From positions 1 through 64,000 of the forward strand of contig CAZEPW010000010.1 of NCBI GenBank assembly GCA_964514215.1: 64,000 nt of DNA. Reading direction: 5' to 3'. Within the stretch, counting starts at the first letter, position 1. Each line of letters starts with the position of its first letter. Positions 1 through 8,613 of the stretch are shown here, piece by piece. A model generated the notes under the pieces. That model saw nothing but the letters and a program-made list of their open reading frames with translations. It was not told the DNA's origin and searched no databases. This stretch comes from CAYQUC01 sp964514215 (GTDB lineage Bacteria > Pseudomonadota > Gammaproteobacteria > UBA6429 > Thiohalophilaceae). A program made the translations under genes and the position numbers.

Positions 1-2
1 TT

Positions 3-182
3 TTGATGTTGCTTCAGCGCACTATGCTAAACTCTGTACTAAACAACAGAGATTTTTGGAACACTTATTTACTTTATGCTGGTATTGCTTTGATGTTGAT
101 CGTTTCTATCTGGGATATATTTTCACCCGCTCACAAAGTTTGTAGTAGTTGTGACATTCCTGAGAAAACTACTGCAGGTTAA
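3..182 (+). CDS. merC: MerC-type mercury transport protein, C-terminal part (5' end outside window)
   Basis: Inner-membrane protein that brings Hg(II) into the cytoplasm for reduction. Only about the last 59 residues are in the window, ending in TAA at 180-182. They hold one clear membrane helix (YAGIALMLIVSIWDIF) followed by SPAHKVC and a short Cys-containing tail. The arrangement of last helix, IWD, SPAH and Cys-rich end is what I recall of the C-terminus of Tn21-type MerC. merB follows 31 bases later and a merA remnant after that, which supports a mer operon. The upstream part cannot be judged, so I cannot say whether the gene is complete. MerC is preferred over MerT because of the SPAH tail. 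Confidence 0.65.
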   Translation: MMLLQRTMLNSVLNNRDFWNTYLLYAGIALMLIVSIWDIFSPAHKVCSSCDIPEKTTAG

Positions 183-213
183 TTAGAAAATTATTACCAA
201 CAGGTTATTTGTA

Positions 214-879
214 ATGACATTATTTGAAAATAATATAATGCAACTAAGTGATTTTTTCATTAAAGCATTTCCTGAAATGAATAAATTTGAGCAGCAAACA
301 GCTTTATCATTGTACCGTCTATTGGCACGAGGAAAACCTGTTTCAAGTAATTTATTGGCAAAGTCAGTTAATTATGCTGAAGCTGATATTGAAAAACTAA
401 TTAAGTCTTGGTCTGGAGTTTTTTATGATGATGATAATAACGTAACTGGCTTTTTTGGGTTAACACTTGATGAAACGTCTCATCAAATGATCGTTGATGG
501 TGTGACTGTTTATACTTGGTGTGCATGGGATGCATTATTTATTCCTGAATTACTTGATACGACAGTCAACGTTAACTCAATCTGTCCAGTAACAAGTGAG
601 AATATTGAGTTAGAGGTATCCCCTACTTTCGCAAAAATGGTAAATAATAACGATATTGTTGTCTCCTTTTTAAAACCAAATTTAGAAAATCTAGATAATA
701 TCACTACCAGTTTTTGTCATTTTGTTCACTTTTTTTCCAACCCCACTGTTGCAGAACAATGGTGTTCTAAAAACAAAGATATATTTTTACTCTCACTTAA
801 TTATGTTTTTCTTGTAGGCAAAAAAACAAATGCCTCGCGATACAAACAAACACTACATTCAAAGGATAAATTTATATGA
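214..879 (+). CDS. merB: Organomercurial lyase MerB
   Basis: Cleaves the carbon-mercury bond of organomercurials such as methylmercury by protonolysis and releases Hg(II) in the cytoplasm. The 221-residue product is close to the usual length of about 212. The catalytic set is intact: C103 and D106 in WCAWD match C96/D99 of the R831b enzyme, C168 in SFCHFVHFF matches C159, and the structural C124 in ICPVT is present. An N-terminal winged-helix-like part (residues 10-70) precedes the catalytic part. A second ATG lies at 238, but the first start keeps normal spacing after merC. The stop overlaps the merA-remnant start as ATGA at 876-879, so the two were translationally coupled. Normally MerA reduces the released Hg(II); here MerA is destroyed, so the lyase has no reductase partner in this window. 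Confidence 0.93.
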   Translation: MTLFENNIMQLSDFFIKAFPEMNKFEQQTALSLYRLLARGKPVSSNLLAKSVNYAEADIEKLIKSWSGVFYDDDNNVTGFFGLTLDETSHQMIVDGVTVYTWCAWDALFIPELLDTTVNVNSICPVTSENIELEVSPTFAKMVNNNDIVVSFLKPNLENLDNITTSFCHFVHFFSNPTVAEQWCSKNKDIFLLSLNYVFLVGKKTNASRYKQTLHSKDKFI

Positions 880-1258
880 ATACAATAAAAATCGAAATCA
901 GTGGCATGACCTGTGACCATTGCGCCCATAGTGCAGAGGAAGCTTAAATGCTTTAGATGGTGTAGAAGCTTCAGTTTCATATGATGATGGTCAAGCTAAA
1001 GTTGTGTCCAAAGGAATAGTTGATGACTCGTAATTGTTAAAAGCAATTGAGTCTAGTGGACGTATTGTTGGTTGTCAGGTTTTAGCTAATGAAGGTGGCG
1101 AAATCATTCAGACGGCAACTTTAGCCATTAGTAATAACATGACAATTGATGCACTCGCAAATCAACTATTTCCGTATTTAACAATGGTTGAAGGACTTAA
1201 ACTCACAGCACAAACGTTTAACAAAGATGTTAAACAACTCTCTTGTTGTGCAGGATAA
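876..1258 (+). pseudogene. merA: merA remnant: NmerA head joined to MerA C-terminal tail, core deleted
   Basis: Mercuric reductase is normally about 560 residues. The ATG at 876 overlaps the merB stop and has AAAGGA at 861-866 in front. It encodes the NmerA metal-binding domain with GMTCDHCAHSAEEA, then hits TAA at 945-947. One base appears missing near 944: the next frame continues LNALDGVEASVSYDDGQAKV, then meets a second stop at 1031-1033. After that stop the same frame reads LLKAIESSGRIVG and passes directly into the C-terminal MerA dimerisation tail, with EIIQTATLAI, QLFPYLTMVEGLKL and the closing vicinal cysteine pair LSCCAG. The FAD/NADPH core and redox-active disulfide, some 400 residues, are gone. 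So there is an internal deletion, a frameshift and a nonsense codon, and no mercuric reductase activity is expected. The tail match is from memory of Tn501/Tn21 MerA. Confidence 0.87.
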
Positions 1259-1512
1259 TATACATTGTGAATACCATTTATCAGCTTTGAAAACTGTGAA
1301 GTTCGTATGGCGATAACTCAAAAACGTATTTAAAAACAGTGAGTTGAAACCACCGCAGACATACAATTGGATTTCAGTGCGCATTTATATTAGAGGCTTA
1401 ATGCAGGCTTATTTGACTGATAATGATCAAGTCAACAGATTTATAAAGCATATTGCACTCCAATGCTATTGAATCTATAATCAAAATGTTTATCCGAATT
1501 GAAACAATAACT
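1259..1512. other. Gap between mer remnant and cus-type operon
   Basis: About 250 bases without a convincing gene. The + frame after about 1285 is open with scattered stops and gives no recognisable product. It contains the dyad at 1413-1435, listed separately, and should hold the promoter of the downstream efflux operon. No clear terminator hairpin separates it from the mer remnant. Confidence 0.5.
1413..1435. promoter_or_regulatory. Dyad TTGACT-N11-AGTCAA, putative operator of the metal-efflux operon
   Basis: Perfect 6-base inverted repeat (1413-1418 and 1430-1435), extended inward by GAT/ATC with one unpaired base. It lies 78 bases before the likely start of the first efflux-operon gene, and TTGACT could also serve as a -35 box. 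A well-spaced -10 box is not obvious; TATAAA at 1442-1447 is 23 bases downstream. No metal-sensor gene is visible nearby, so the regulator is unknown. The dyad is seen; its function is inferred. Confidence 0.35.
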
Positions 1513-1965
1513 ATGCTCAATTACTTTCGACATCATTCACTACGCAAAAGTCTCTGGCTTATTATATTGCTAGGTAGTCTTTTCACCCAAACGCAGAATC
1601 TATTTGCATGTAATTTAATGGATAATGTGCCGCAAACAAGCTGTTGTTGTGACGAGGATATGGGCAATGGTTGTCCAATGGGCGGTGGTTGCGCTACATC
1701 TGATGATGGCGTGTTTTCAGGTTGTTGTGATACAAGCATTATTATTGAGGCTGGATTACAAGATTTAGCAATAGGTGATTCGAATCATAGCAAACAAGTG
1801 CAATCACTGGATGCACCACAACCTCCTCCGGTTTTTATTTTAACTACGCATCTTTTATTAGCTTTAATCCAAGTCAACAATAATATACCACTAAATTATT
1901 TCGCTCGACCTGAACCAACGTCAGGCACTTCAACTTACCAAATAACAAACCGTTTTCGTATTTAA
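1513..1965 (+). CDS. Small exported cysteine-rich protein in front of CusCBA-type genes
   Basis: 150 residues from ATG 1513. A TTG at 1453 would add 20 residues, but the ATG sits directly before a basic stretch and hydrophobic segment (SLWLIILLGSLFTQ) that look like a signal peptide. Next comes a cysteine cluster of nine Cys in about 40 residues (SCCCDEDMGNGCPMGGGC and SGCCDTS), a likely soft-metal ligand site. The middle has a second hydrophobic stretch (VFILTTHLLLALIQV), which may be a membrane segment. The stop is 82 bases before the outer-membrane channel gene, same strand. I recognise no named family. By context it is probably a periplasmic or membrane metal-binding accessory protein of the efflux system; this is inference. 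Confidence 0.7.
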   Translation: MLNYFRHHSLRKSLWLIILLGSLFTQTQNLFACNLMDNVPQTSCCCDEDMGNGCPMGGGCATSDDGVFSGCCDTSIIIEAGLQDLAIGDSNHSKQVQSLDAPQPPPVFILTTHLLLALIQVNNNIPLNYFARPEPTSGTSTYQITNRFRI

Positions 1966-2047
1966 TCATCTCGCAATTATATCCATTTGATCGCAGCGAT
2001 TAACTCGGCTGCGCATCCTATTTTTTTAATTGAAAAAGAGGTGAATT

Positions 2048-3397
2048 GTGATCCTGAAATTATCTATCCGAGCTTGGAATCGTATTTTTAGTATACTGTT
2101 TATAATCAGCTTATTGATTATGTTCTCTAACACAGCTAATGCAAGTCGAGATATTATATTTGGCAATCAAGATCAGCTGGCGATGAAACAATTGATTCAG
2201 GCTGTGTTAACACGCAATCCTTCGATTGAAGCAAAAACATTAGCATGGCAAGCATCTCAAAGCCGTATCAAACAAGTATCTGCATTCGACGATCCAATGT
2301 TGTCCTATTTTTTTGCACCTGAAACACAAAATTTAAAGAATCAAGATTTTGGCCAAAAAATACAACTATCACAAAAACTACCTTGGCCAGGAAAACGTGA
2401 GTTACGTGGCGATAGCGCACGTTACAAAGCTAAAGCCAATCAGAAAAATATTGAGTCACTGCGACTCCAATTAATCGTAAGCTCAGTGAGTGCCTTTGCA
2501 GATTGGTATTATATTCATGAGGCAATACGTATTAATAGCGTTAATCAGAATTTATGGCGTGAATTTCATATCATTGCTGAAGTGAAATACAGTTCTGGTC
2601 GAGCCAGTAAGCAAGATACTCTGCGTGCTGAAGTTGAGCAAGCTATGTTGGAACATCAAGCTATTGTATTACAGCGTAAGCAACGTAACATTCAAACTAA
2701 AATTAATACACTTTTAAACCGTATCCCTGATAAAACAATTCCCCCACCAGCTGATTTAAATAAAATAAACAAATTACCGGCAGTTGAACAGTTACGACAA
2801 TTGGCTATTGAAAGTCATCCAGAGATAAAGTTCTTGCTTGCAAAAAAACAATCCATTAAAGCTCAACTCGAATTAGCTGAACGTGAATATTATCCTGACT
2901 TTAATATTAATGCTGGTTACAACAGTCTTTGGAGTCTGGATGAAAAACGCTTTACTATTGGAGTAAGTATTAATATTCCCATTGGTCAAAGTAAACGCGA
3001 CGCCAAGGTTAGTGAAAAAAATGCCCAGACTTTGCAATTACAATGGCAAATTATTAATAAGCAAGCAATGATTGCTGGCGCGGTACAACGTGCCTACAAT
3101 AATATAGAAGAAAATATTCACGTTTTAGCGCTTTATCAAAATAAATTATTGCCACTTGCAGAAGAGAACTTACAGACTTCCAAAGCCGATTATCAATCGG
3201 GTAAAGGGAATTTTCTAGATTTAGTTAGCGCTGAAAAAAATCTTATTCAAACTCAATTGAACCAAGTACAAGCACAGGCTGATTACCAACGGCATCTGGC
3301 TATGTTGGCTCATCGTGTGGGTGAACCCCGTTTACTGGAAGAAAATTTCAAATTAAAAAACAGCATAAATAATAGCATTAAAGGTGGGTCAAAATGA
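2048..3397 (+). CDS. TolC-family outer-membrane channel of heavy-metal efflux (CusC/CzcC type)
   Basis: Trimeric outer-membrane exit duct of a tripartite RND metal pump. 449 residues, in the normal range. The GTG start is favoured because AGAGGTG lies just before it. Residues 10-33 form a signal peptide ending ANAS. The remainder is the two-fold repeated coiled-coil OEP fold: the first half has the PWPGKRELRGD region near residue 115, where the tip of the first hairpin lies, and the second half has SVSINIPIG near 310 and SGKGNFLDLVSAEKN near 380. The stop codon overlaps the next start (ATGA, 3394-3397), showing translational coupling with the membrane-fusion gene. Family is clear; metal specificity is taken from the CusA partner. 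Confidence 0.9.
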   Translation: MILKLSIRAWNRIFSILFIISLLIMFSNTANASRDIIFGNQDQLAMKQLIQAVLTRNPSIEAKTLAWQASQSRIKQVSAFDDPMLSYFFAPETQNLKNQDFGQKIQLSQKLPWPGKRELRGDSARYKAKANQKNIESLRLQLIVSSVSAFADWYYIHEAIRINSVNQNLWREFHIIAEVKYSSGRASKQDTLRAEVEQAMLEHQAIVLQRKQRNIQTKINTLLNRIPDKTIPPPADLNKINKLPAVEQLRQLAIESHPEIKFLLAKKQSIKAQLELAEREYYPDFNINAGYNSLWSLDEKRFTIGVSINIPIGQSKRDAKVSEKNAQTLQLQWQIINKQAMIAGAVQRAYNNIEENIHVLALYQNKLLPLAEENLQTSKADYQSGKGNFLDLVSAEKNLIQTQLNQVQAQADYQRHLAMLAHRVGEPRLLEENFKLKNSINNSIKGGSK

Positions 3398-5346
3398 AAC
3401 TGTTAATAATAAAACCTCAATTAATCGCACTAGCTGTAGTAAGTATCATTGTCTTTATTCTAGTTTGGTGGTTTTTATCCAGTCCATCAAACAACAACAA
3501 CGATTTTGATGAAAGTAGTGCACACTATTCTGGTCCTTTCAAGCTACAAGTTATACTTGATCCAATACAACCTAAAGTTGGTAATAATAACCTGACAATC
3601 ATTTTATATGATGAAAATAATCAACCAGTAATCGATGCACAAATCAAGGCCGTCGCCGAGATGCCTGCGATGGGTACTATGTCTGCCATGCCGGCTCCTG
3701 CAACTATGGGACATAACGGATCAGGTGTGTATCAGGGAACATTTGAATTATTGATGACCGGTGCCTGGCCGTTATCGTTAGATATAAATTCTAATTCAAT
3801 AGGTAATGCACATCTTGAATTTGATTTGACTACTAGTCGTGCAGGATTACGGTTGAGTGCTGCAACGGATGCACAATTTTCACAAGATACATCCAGTTTT
3901 GAGGTGAAGTCAAATAATGAAATTATCGAAGCCGGTTTATATCGTGTTCAGGTAAAAATTGAACCCACCCCCCCTGTAGTTGGAAAAAATAATTTAATTA
4001 TTATAGTGGAAGACAAATCGGGTCAAACTGTTGCAGGTGCAAAAATTCGAGCTATAGCACAAATGCCCGCGATGGGCAGTATGTCTGCACCAGTTGATAT
4101 CCGTGAAACTGAACCTGGTATCTATAGTGGTGAACTTAAGCTGACAATGAAAGGTGAATGGCCACTGACAGTTGATATTGAATCCGAAAAATTGGGTCAT
4201 GGTGATTTAATTTTTGATCTGACTACTGGCCGTAAAGATTTGAAATTAACAACGGCAACCCCTGGAGGTATATCGCATTACACTTGCTCGATGCATCCTT
4301 CGGTAAAATCAACTACTGCTGGTACCTGTCCTATCTGTGCGATGAACCTGGTACCGATTACCAAAAAAGAATTACAATCTGGCAGTATTAGCATGGATGC
4401 AAGACGTCGCCAGTTAATCGGTGTAACCACCGGCAAAGCGGAGCTAAAAAAATTAGTACAAACTATTCGCGCTGCGAGTCGGGTAACCTATAACCAAACC
4501 CAATTCACTGATATTACTCTCAAGTTCAACGGCTGGATTGGAAAGTTGCAAGCCAATTTTGTTGGGGTTTCGGTAATAAAAGGTAACCCCCTGTTTACAG
4601 TTTACAGTCCGGAATTACTTTCGGCACAACAAGAATATTTGGAAACCTTACGTCGTCGAAAAGGAAAACTAGACAGTTTATTACGAGCAGCGCGTTTACG
4701 CTTAACACTTTGGGATATTTCAAAAACTCAAATTAAGCAATTAGAAAAACGCAATGCGCCAATAGAATACCTCCCAATTATGTCACCAACTAATGGTATT
4801 GTTATTGAGAAAACAATTGTCTCGGGTAGTGCTGTTAAAGCTGGTCAAAAACTTTTACGTATTGCTGATCTCAGTAGCGTCTGGGTTGCAGGTGAAATTT
4901 ATGAATATGAGATTCCGCTCGTAAAAGTTGGCATGGAGGTACGGGTAGTACTGCCTGAATTATCCGACAAAACTTTACCTGGAAAAATCAGTTATATTTC
5001 ACCGTATTTAGAAAGTGATACCCGTACTGCAACAGTCCGTGTGGAACTGGATAATTCTGATGGCACATTAAAACCCGAGATGTATGCTCATCTCCATATA
5101 GAAGTTAATTTGGGTAAACGCTTGGTAGTACCTGAAGCTGCGGTATTGTATGCCGGTAATAGCCGGGTGGTATTTTTGGATTTAGGTAATGGTCAACTGC
5201 AACCCCGAAAAATTAAAACCGGGCTACGAAATGCCGATGATATTGAGGTGTTAGAAGGACTAGAGCCTGGCGACATCGTAGTCACCTCGGGAAATTTTTT
5301 GATTGCTGCTGAAAGTAAGCTTAAAGCGGGGATAGATCAATGGTAA
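3394..5346 (+). CDS. cusB: CusB-type membrane-fusion protein with two YtkA/FixH-like domains and an HMBD
   Basis: Periplasmic adaptor linking the RND pump to the outer-membrane channel. At 650 residues it is far longer than E. coli CusB (about 407) because of extra N-terminal domains. Residues 10-29 are a membrane anchor or signal. Residues about 46-157 and 180-289 are two copies of a YtkA/FixH-like beta domain, each with a Met-rich motif (EMPAMGTMSAMPAPATMG and QMPAMGSMSAP). Residues 295-322 are a heavy-metal-binding domain (HYTCSMHP, then GTCPICAMNLVP). From about 345 to the end is the HlyD/CusB barrel-lipoyl-hairpin region. It overlaps the channel gene by 4 bases and cusA by 7. The Met- and Cys-rich sites fit Cu(I)/Ag(I) capture and handover to the pump. 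Confidence 0.9.
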   Translation: MKLLIIKPQLIALAVVSIIVFILVWWFLSSPSNNNNDFDESSAHYSGPFKLQVILDPIQPKVGNNNLTIILYDENNQPVIDAQIKAVAEMPAMGTMSAMPAPATMGHNGSGVYQGTFELLMTGAWPLSLDINSNSIGNAHLEFDLTTSRAGLRLSAATDAQFSQDTSSFEVKSNNEIIEAGLYRVQVKIEPTPPVVGKNNLIIIVEDKSGQTVAGAKIRAIAQMPAMGSMSAPVDIRETEPGIYSGELKLTMKGEWPLTVDIESEKLGHGDLIFDLTTGRKDLKLTTATPGGISHYTCSMHPSVKSTTAGTCPICAMNLVPITKKELQSGSISMDARRRQLIGVTTGKAELKKLVQTIRAASRVTYNQTQFTDITLKFNGWIGKLQANFVGVSVIKGNPLFTVYSPELLSAQQEYLETLRRRKGKLDSLLRAARLRLTLWDISKTQIKQLEKRNAPIEYLPIMSPTNGIVIEKTIVSGSAVKAGQKLLRIADLSSVWVAGEIYEYEIPLVKVGMEVRVVLPELSDKTLPGKISYISPYLESDTRTATVRVELDNSDGTLKPEMYAHLHIEVNLGKRLVVPEAAVLYAGNSRVVFLDLGNGQLQPRKIKTGLRNADDIEVLEGLEPGDIVVTSGNFLIAAESKLKAGIDQW

Positions 5347-8300
5347 CGCAACAAAATAACCGTAAAGAAGGTGCAATTGAACGATTGATCCGTTACTGCG
5401 CTTGTAACCCTATGATGACTTTGTTGATTATTACAGCGGCTGCATTTTGGGGATATCGTTCTTTAATTAATACGCCATTGGATGCCATCCCGGATCTATC
5501 TGATGTTCAAGTCATTATTTATACTGAATGGTCAGGTCGTAGTCCTGATTTAGTTGAAGATCAAATTACCTACCCTTTAACAACTACCTTACTGGCTGCT
5601 CCCAATGTGGAATTTGTTCGAGGCCAAAGTTTTATGGGGCTGAGCTTTGTGTATGTGATATTCAAGGATGGTACGGATATTTACTGGGCACGCTCACGAG
5701 TGTTGGAATACCTAAATTCAGCAGCTGCTAAATTACCAAAAGGTGTACGGCCTACACTTGGACCTGATGCCACCGGAGTCGGTTGGGTATTTCAATATGC
5801 ATTGGTTGATAAAACCGGAAATAAAAACTTAGCCGAATTGAGAAGTTTACAAGATTTTACCTTACGTTATTGGCTTGAGTCAGTTGAAGGTGTTGCCGAA
5901 GTAGCATCAGTTGGTGGTTTTGTTAAAGAATACCAGATTAATATCGATCCGAATAAACTCAGTGCCTATGATATCTCACTACAAAAAGTAGCACGACAAA
6001 TTCGGCGTTCGAATAATGATGTGGGTGGTCGGGTCATAGAGATTGCCGGCCATGAAAATTTTATTCGTGGCCGAGGTTACATCAAAAATAAATATGACAT
6101 TGAAAAAATTAGTTTAGGTGTCAATAAAAATGGTACACCGATCACCGTGCGTGATGTTGCTAAGGTTAGTTTGGGCCCCGCCATGCGTCGTGGTGTTGCA
6201 GAACTTGATGGTGAAGGCGAAACCGTCGGTGGTATTGTCATCATGCGTTATGGCGAAGATGCCTTGGCAGTAATTGAACGAGTTAAGCAACGCATTGAAA
6301 TAGCGCGTGCCGGTTTACCTGAAGGTGTGGAAATTATTACAACATATGATCGTTCAAATCTAATAAATCGTGCTATCGATACACTCAAAGCAACGCTAGT
6401 TGAAGAAATGATTGTTGTGTCATTAGTAATTATGATTTTTCTGTTGCATTTTCGTTCAGCATTGATCGCCATTCTTACTATTCCAATTGCAATTTTAATG
6501 TCTTTTATTCCGATGTCAGAACAACATTTAACGGCTAACATTATGTCGTTGGGCGGTATTGCAGTAGCCATTGGTGCAATGGTCGATGCCAGTATTGTGA
6601 TTATTGAAAATATTCATAAAAAACTCGAAGGAATTAACGAAGAAAAAAATAACAATGAAGCAAAAATAAAACGCCGTGAAGTTATTATCCAGGCGATGCA
6701 GGAAGTCGGACCAAGTATATTCTTTTCATTGTTGATTATCACAGTCTCATTCATGCCTGTTTTTGCTCTGGAAGGAACCGAAGGTCGCATGTTTAAACCA
6801 CTGGCATTTACTAAAACTTATTCAATGGGTTTTTCTGCATTACTTGCTATTACTCTCACACCGGCGCTGGCAGTACTACTAATCAGAGGAAAAATACGGG
6901 GTGATAAGAGTCCGCTTAATATCTGGCTAGTAAAAATCTATTCTCCTATAGTTCATTTTGCAGTTCGTTTTCGCTACTGGGTGCTTGGTGTTGCGGTACT
7001 GGCAATGATTGTAACCATTCCGGTTTTTCTGAAACTCGGTAATGAGTTTATGCCTCCTCTGAACGAAGGTAGTATTTTATACATGCCCACAGCCCTGCCC
7101 GGCATGTCAATTACCGAGTCCGCCAAAATTCTACAATCCATGAATCGTCAATTAAAACAGTTTCCTGAAGTAGAACGTGTCTTTGGTAAGATTGGCCGCT
7201 CAACCAGTCCAACCGATCCTGCACCGTTATCCATGGTAGAAACTGTCGTGACACTTAAACCTAAAGATCAATGGCGTGAAGGTTTAACCTGGGATGATCT
7301 TATTGCCGAAATGGACGAAAAACTACGTTATCCTGGTATGCCTAATATTTGGTGGATGCCAATCCAAACCCGTACCGAAATGCTAGCTACTGGCATTCGA
7401 TCAGGATTAGGTATTAAAGTGTTCGGAACGGATTTAGCCAGCATTGAAGCGACTGCAGTAGATATCGAAAAAGCGCTACAAAAAGATGAACGTACTAAAA
7501 AATATACTAGAAGCGCGTTTGCAGAACGTCTTACCGGTGGTTACTTTCTTGATTTTAATATCAAGCGCGAAAAAATTGCGCGTTATGGTTTAACTATCGC
7601 CGACGTGCAAGATGCCTTGCAAGCCGCCGTTGGTGGTTTAAAAGTATCAGAAACGATTGAAGGTCGTGAACGTTACGCAATTAATCTGCGTTATGCCCGA
7701 GAGTTTCGTGATAACCCACAAGCTTTAAAACGGGTACTGGTTTCAACACCCGGTGGAGCACAAATTCCTATCAGTCAGTTAGTTGATCTAAATTTCGTAA
7801 CCGGTCCTCCTATGTTACGAAATGAAGATGGACAACTGGTTGCCTTTGTCTTTGTAGATGTAAAAGGAATTGGTATTGCAGACTATGTAGAATTGGCACG
7901 TGAAGTTGTCAAAAATAAAGTAACAATACCTTCCGGTCATCGTATTGCATGGGCTGGGCAGTTTAAATACTTTGAACGTGCCAAGGCAAAGTTTAAAATC
8001 TTAGTGCCGTTGACCTTGTTTATTGTCTTTTTTATGTTGTTCGTTAATCGCAAGTCCATCATTGAAGCACTGATTATATTAATAGCCATTCCGTTTTCAT
8101 TGGTCGGTGCGATATGGCTATTATTTTTACTGGACTATAACCTCAGCGTTGCTGTGTGGGTTGGCATGATTGCTCTAGCCGGGCTAGATGCCGAAATGGG
8201 TATTTTAATGATGTTATATCTGGGGATTAGCTTTAAGCAAAAACAGGAGGCTGGGAAAATACAAAATTTTCAGGACTTGAGTCAGGTGATTGTTGATGGT

Positions 8301-8525
8301 GCGGGTCGTCGTATTCGCCCCATGTTAATGACAGGTATGGCCTTATTGATGGGATTGATACCAATCTTATGGAGTGATGGTACCGGTGCAGATGTTATGA
8401 AACGAATTGCTGCACCAATGGTGGGTGGTATTGCATCGGCTTTATTAATGGTGTTAGTTGTATTTCCGGCAGTTTTTGCTTTATGGAAAGAACATCATAT
8501 TAAAACTAAAGGGACAAGTAATTAG
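5340..8525 (+). CDS. cusA: CusA/SilA-type copper/silver RND efflux pump
   Basis: Inner-membrane proton-driven trimeric pump of 1061 residues that exports Cu(I)/Ag(I) through the CusB and CusC partners. The three methionines that bind the metal in E. coli CusA (M573, M623, M672) are present at M582 (LYMPTALPGM), M632 (SMVETVV) and M681 (TEMLATGIRSG), all shifted by exactly nine. The expected twelve helices and two large periplasmic loops are visible, and GAMVDASIVIIENIHK holds the HME-RND motif with D416 as a likely relay acid. The start overlaps the cusB stop by 7 bases. The three-Met cluster argues for monovalent copper/silver rather than zinc/cobalt (CzcA). Transcription converges with the CFA synthase gene after an 88-base gap. 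Confidence 0.95.
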   Translation: MVTQQNNRKEGAIERLIRYCACNPMMTLLIITAAAFWGYRSLINTPLDAIPDLSDVQVIIYTEWSGRSPDLVEDQITYPLTTTLLAAPNVEFVRGQSFMGLSFVYVIFKDGTDIYWARSRVLEYLNSAAAKLPKGVRPTLGPDATGVGWVFQYALVDKTGNKNLAELRSLQDFTLRYWLESVEGVAEVASVGGFVKEYQINIDPNKLSAYDISLQKVARQIRRSNNDVGGRVIEIAGHENFIRGRGYIKNKYDIEKISLGVNKNGTPITVRDVAKVSLGPAMRRGVAELDGEGETVGGIVIMRYGEDALAVIERVKQRIEIARAGLPEGVEIITTYDRSNLINRAIDTLKATLVEEMIVVSLVIMIFLLHFRSALIAILTIPIAILMSFIPMSEQHLTANIMSLGGIAVAIGAMVDASIVIIENIHKKLEGINEEKNNNEAKIKRREVIIQAMQEVGPSIFFSLLIITVSFMPVFALEGTEGRMFKPLAFTKTYSMGFSALLAITLTPALAVLLIRGKIRGDKSPLNIWLVKIYSPIVHFAVRFRYWVLGVAVLAMIVTIPVFLKLGNEFMPPLNEGSILYMPTALPGMSITESAKILQSMNRQLKQFPEVERVFGKIGRSTSPTDPAPLSMVETVVTLKPKDQWREGLTWDDLIAEMDEKLRYPGMPNIWWMPIQTRTEMLATGIRSGLGIKVFGTDLASIEATAVDIEKALQKDERTKKYTRSAFAERLTGGYFLDFNIKREKIARYGLTIADVQDALQAAVGGLKVSETIEGRERYAINLRYAREFRDNPQALKRVLVSTPGGAQIPISQLVDLNFVTGPPMLRNEDGQLVAFVFVDVKGIGIADYVELAREVVKNKVTIPSGHRIAWAGQFKYFERAKAKFKILVPLTLFIVFFMLFVNRKSIIEALIILIAIPFSLVGAIWLLFLLDYNLSVAVWVGMIALAGLDAEMGILMMLYLGISFKQKQEAGKIQNFQDLSQVIVDGAGRRIRPMLMTGMALLMGLIPILWSDGTGADVMKRIAAPMVGGIASALLMVLVVFPAVFALWKEHHIKTKGTSN

Positions 8526-8613
8526 ATTTTAAATTTAGAAATTATAATAAATATATCACTTTTTAAGTGCTTTAATTCTCTTGTTAATATTTTCATCAAG
8601 TGAAAAAGGTGTC

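Noticed and set aside
1259..1452. Possible transposase or gene fragment after the merA remnant
   Set aside because: One frame gives about 35 open codons, but nothing in it resembles a known transposase and no terminal repeats were seen.
6248..6571. 107-codon minus-strand frame inside cusA
   Set aside because: Antisense shadow of a strongly conserved membrane segment of the pump.
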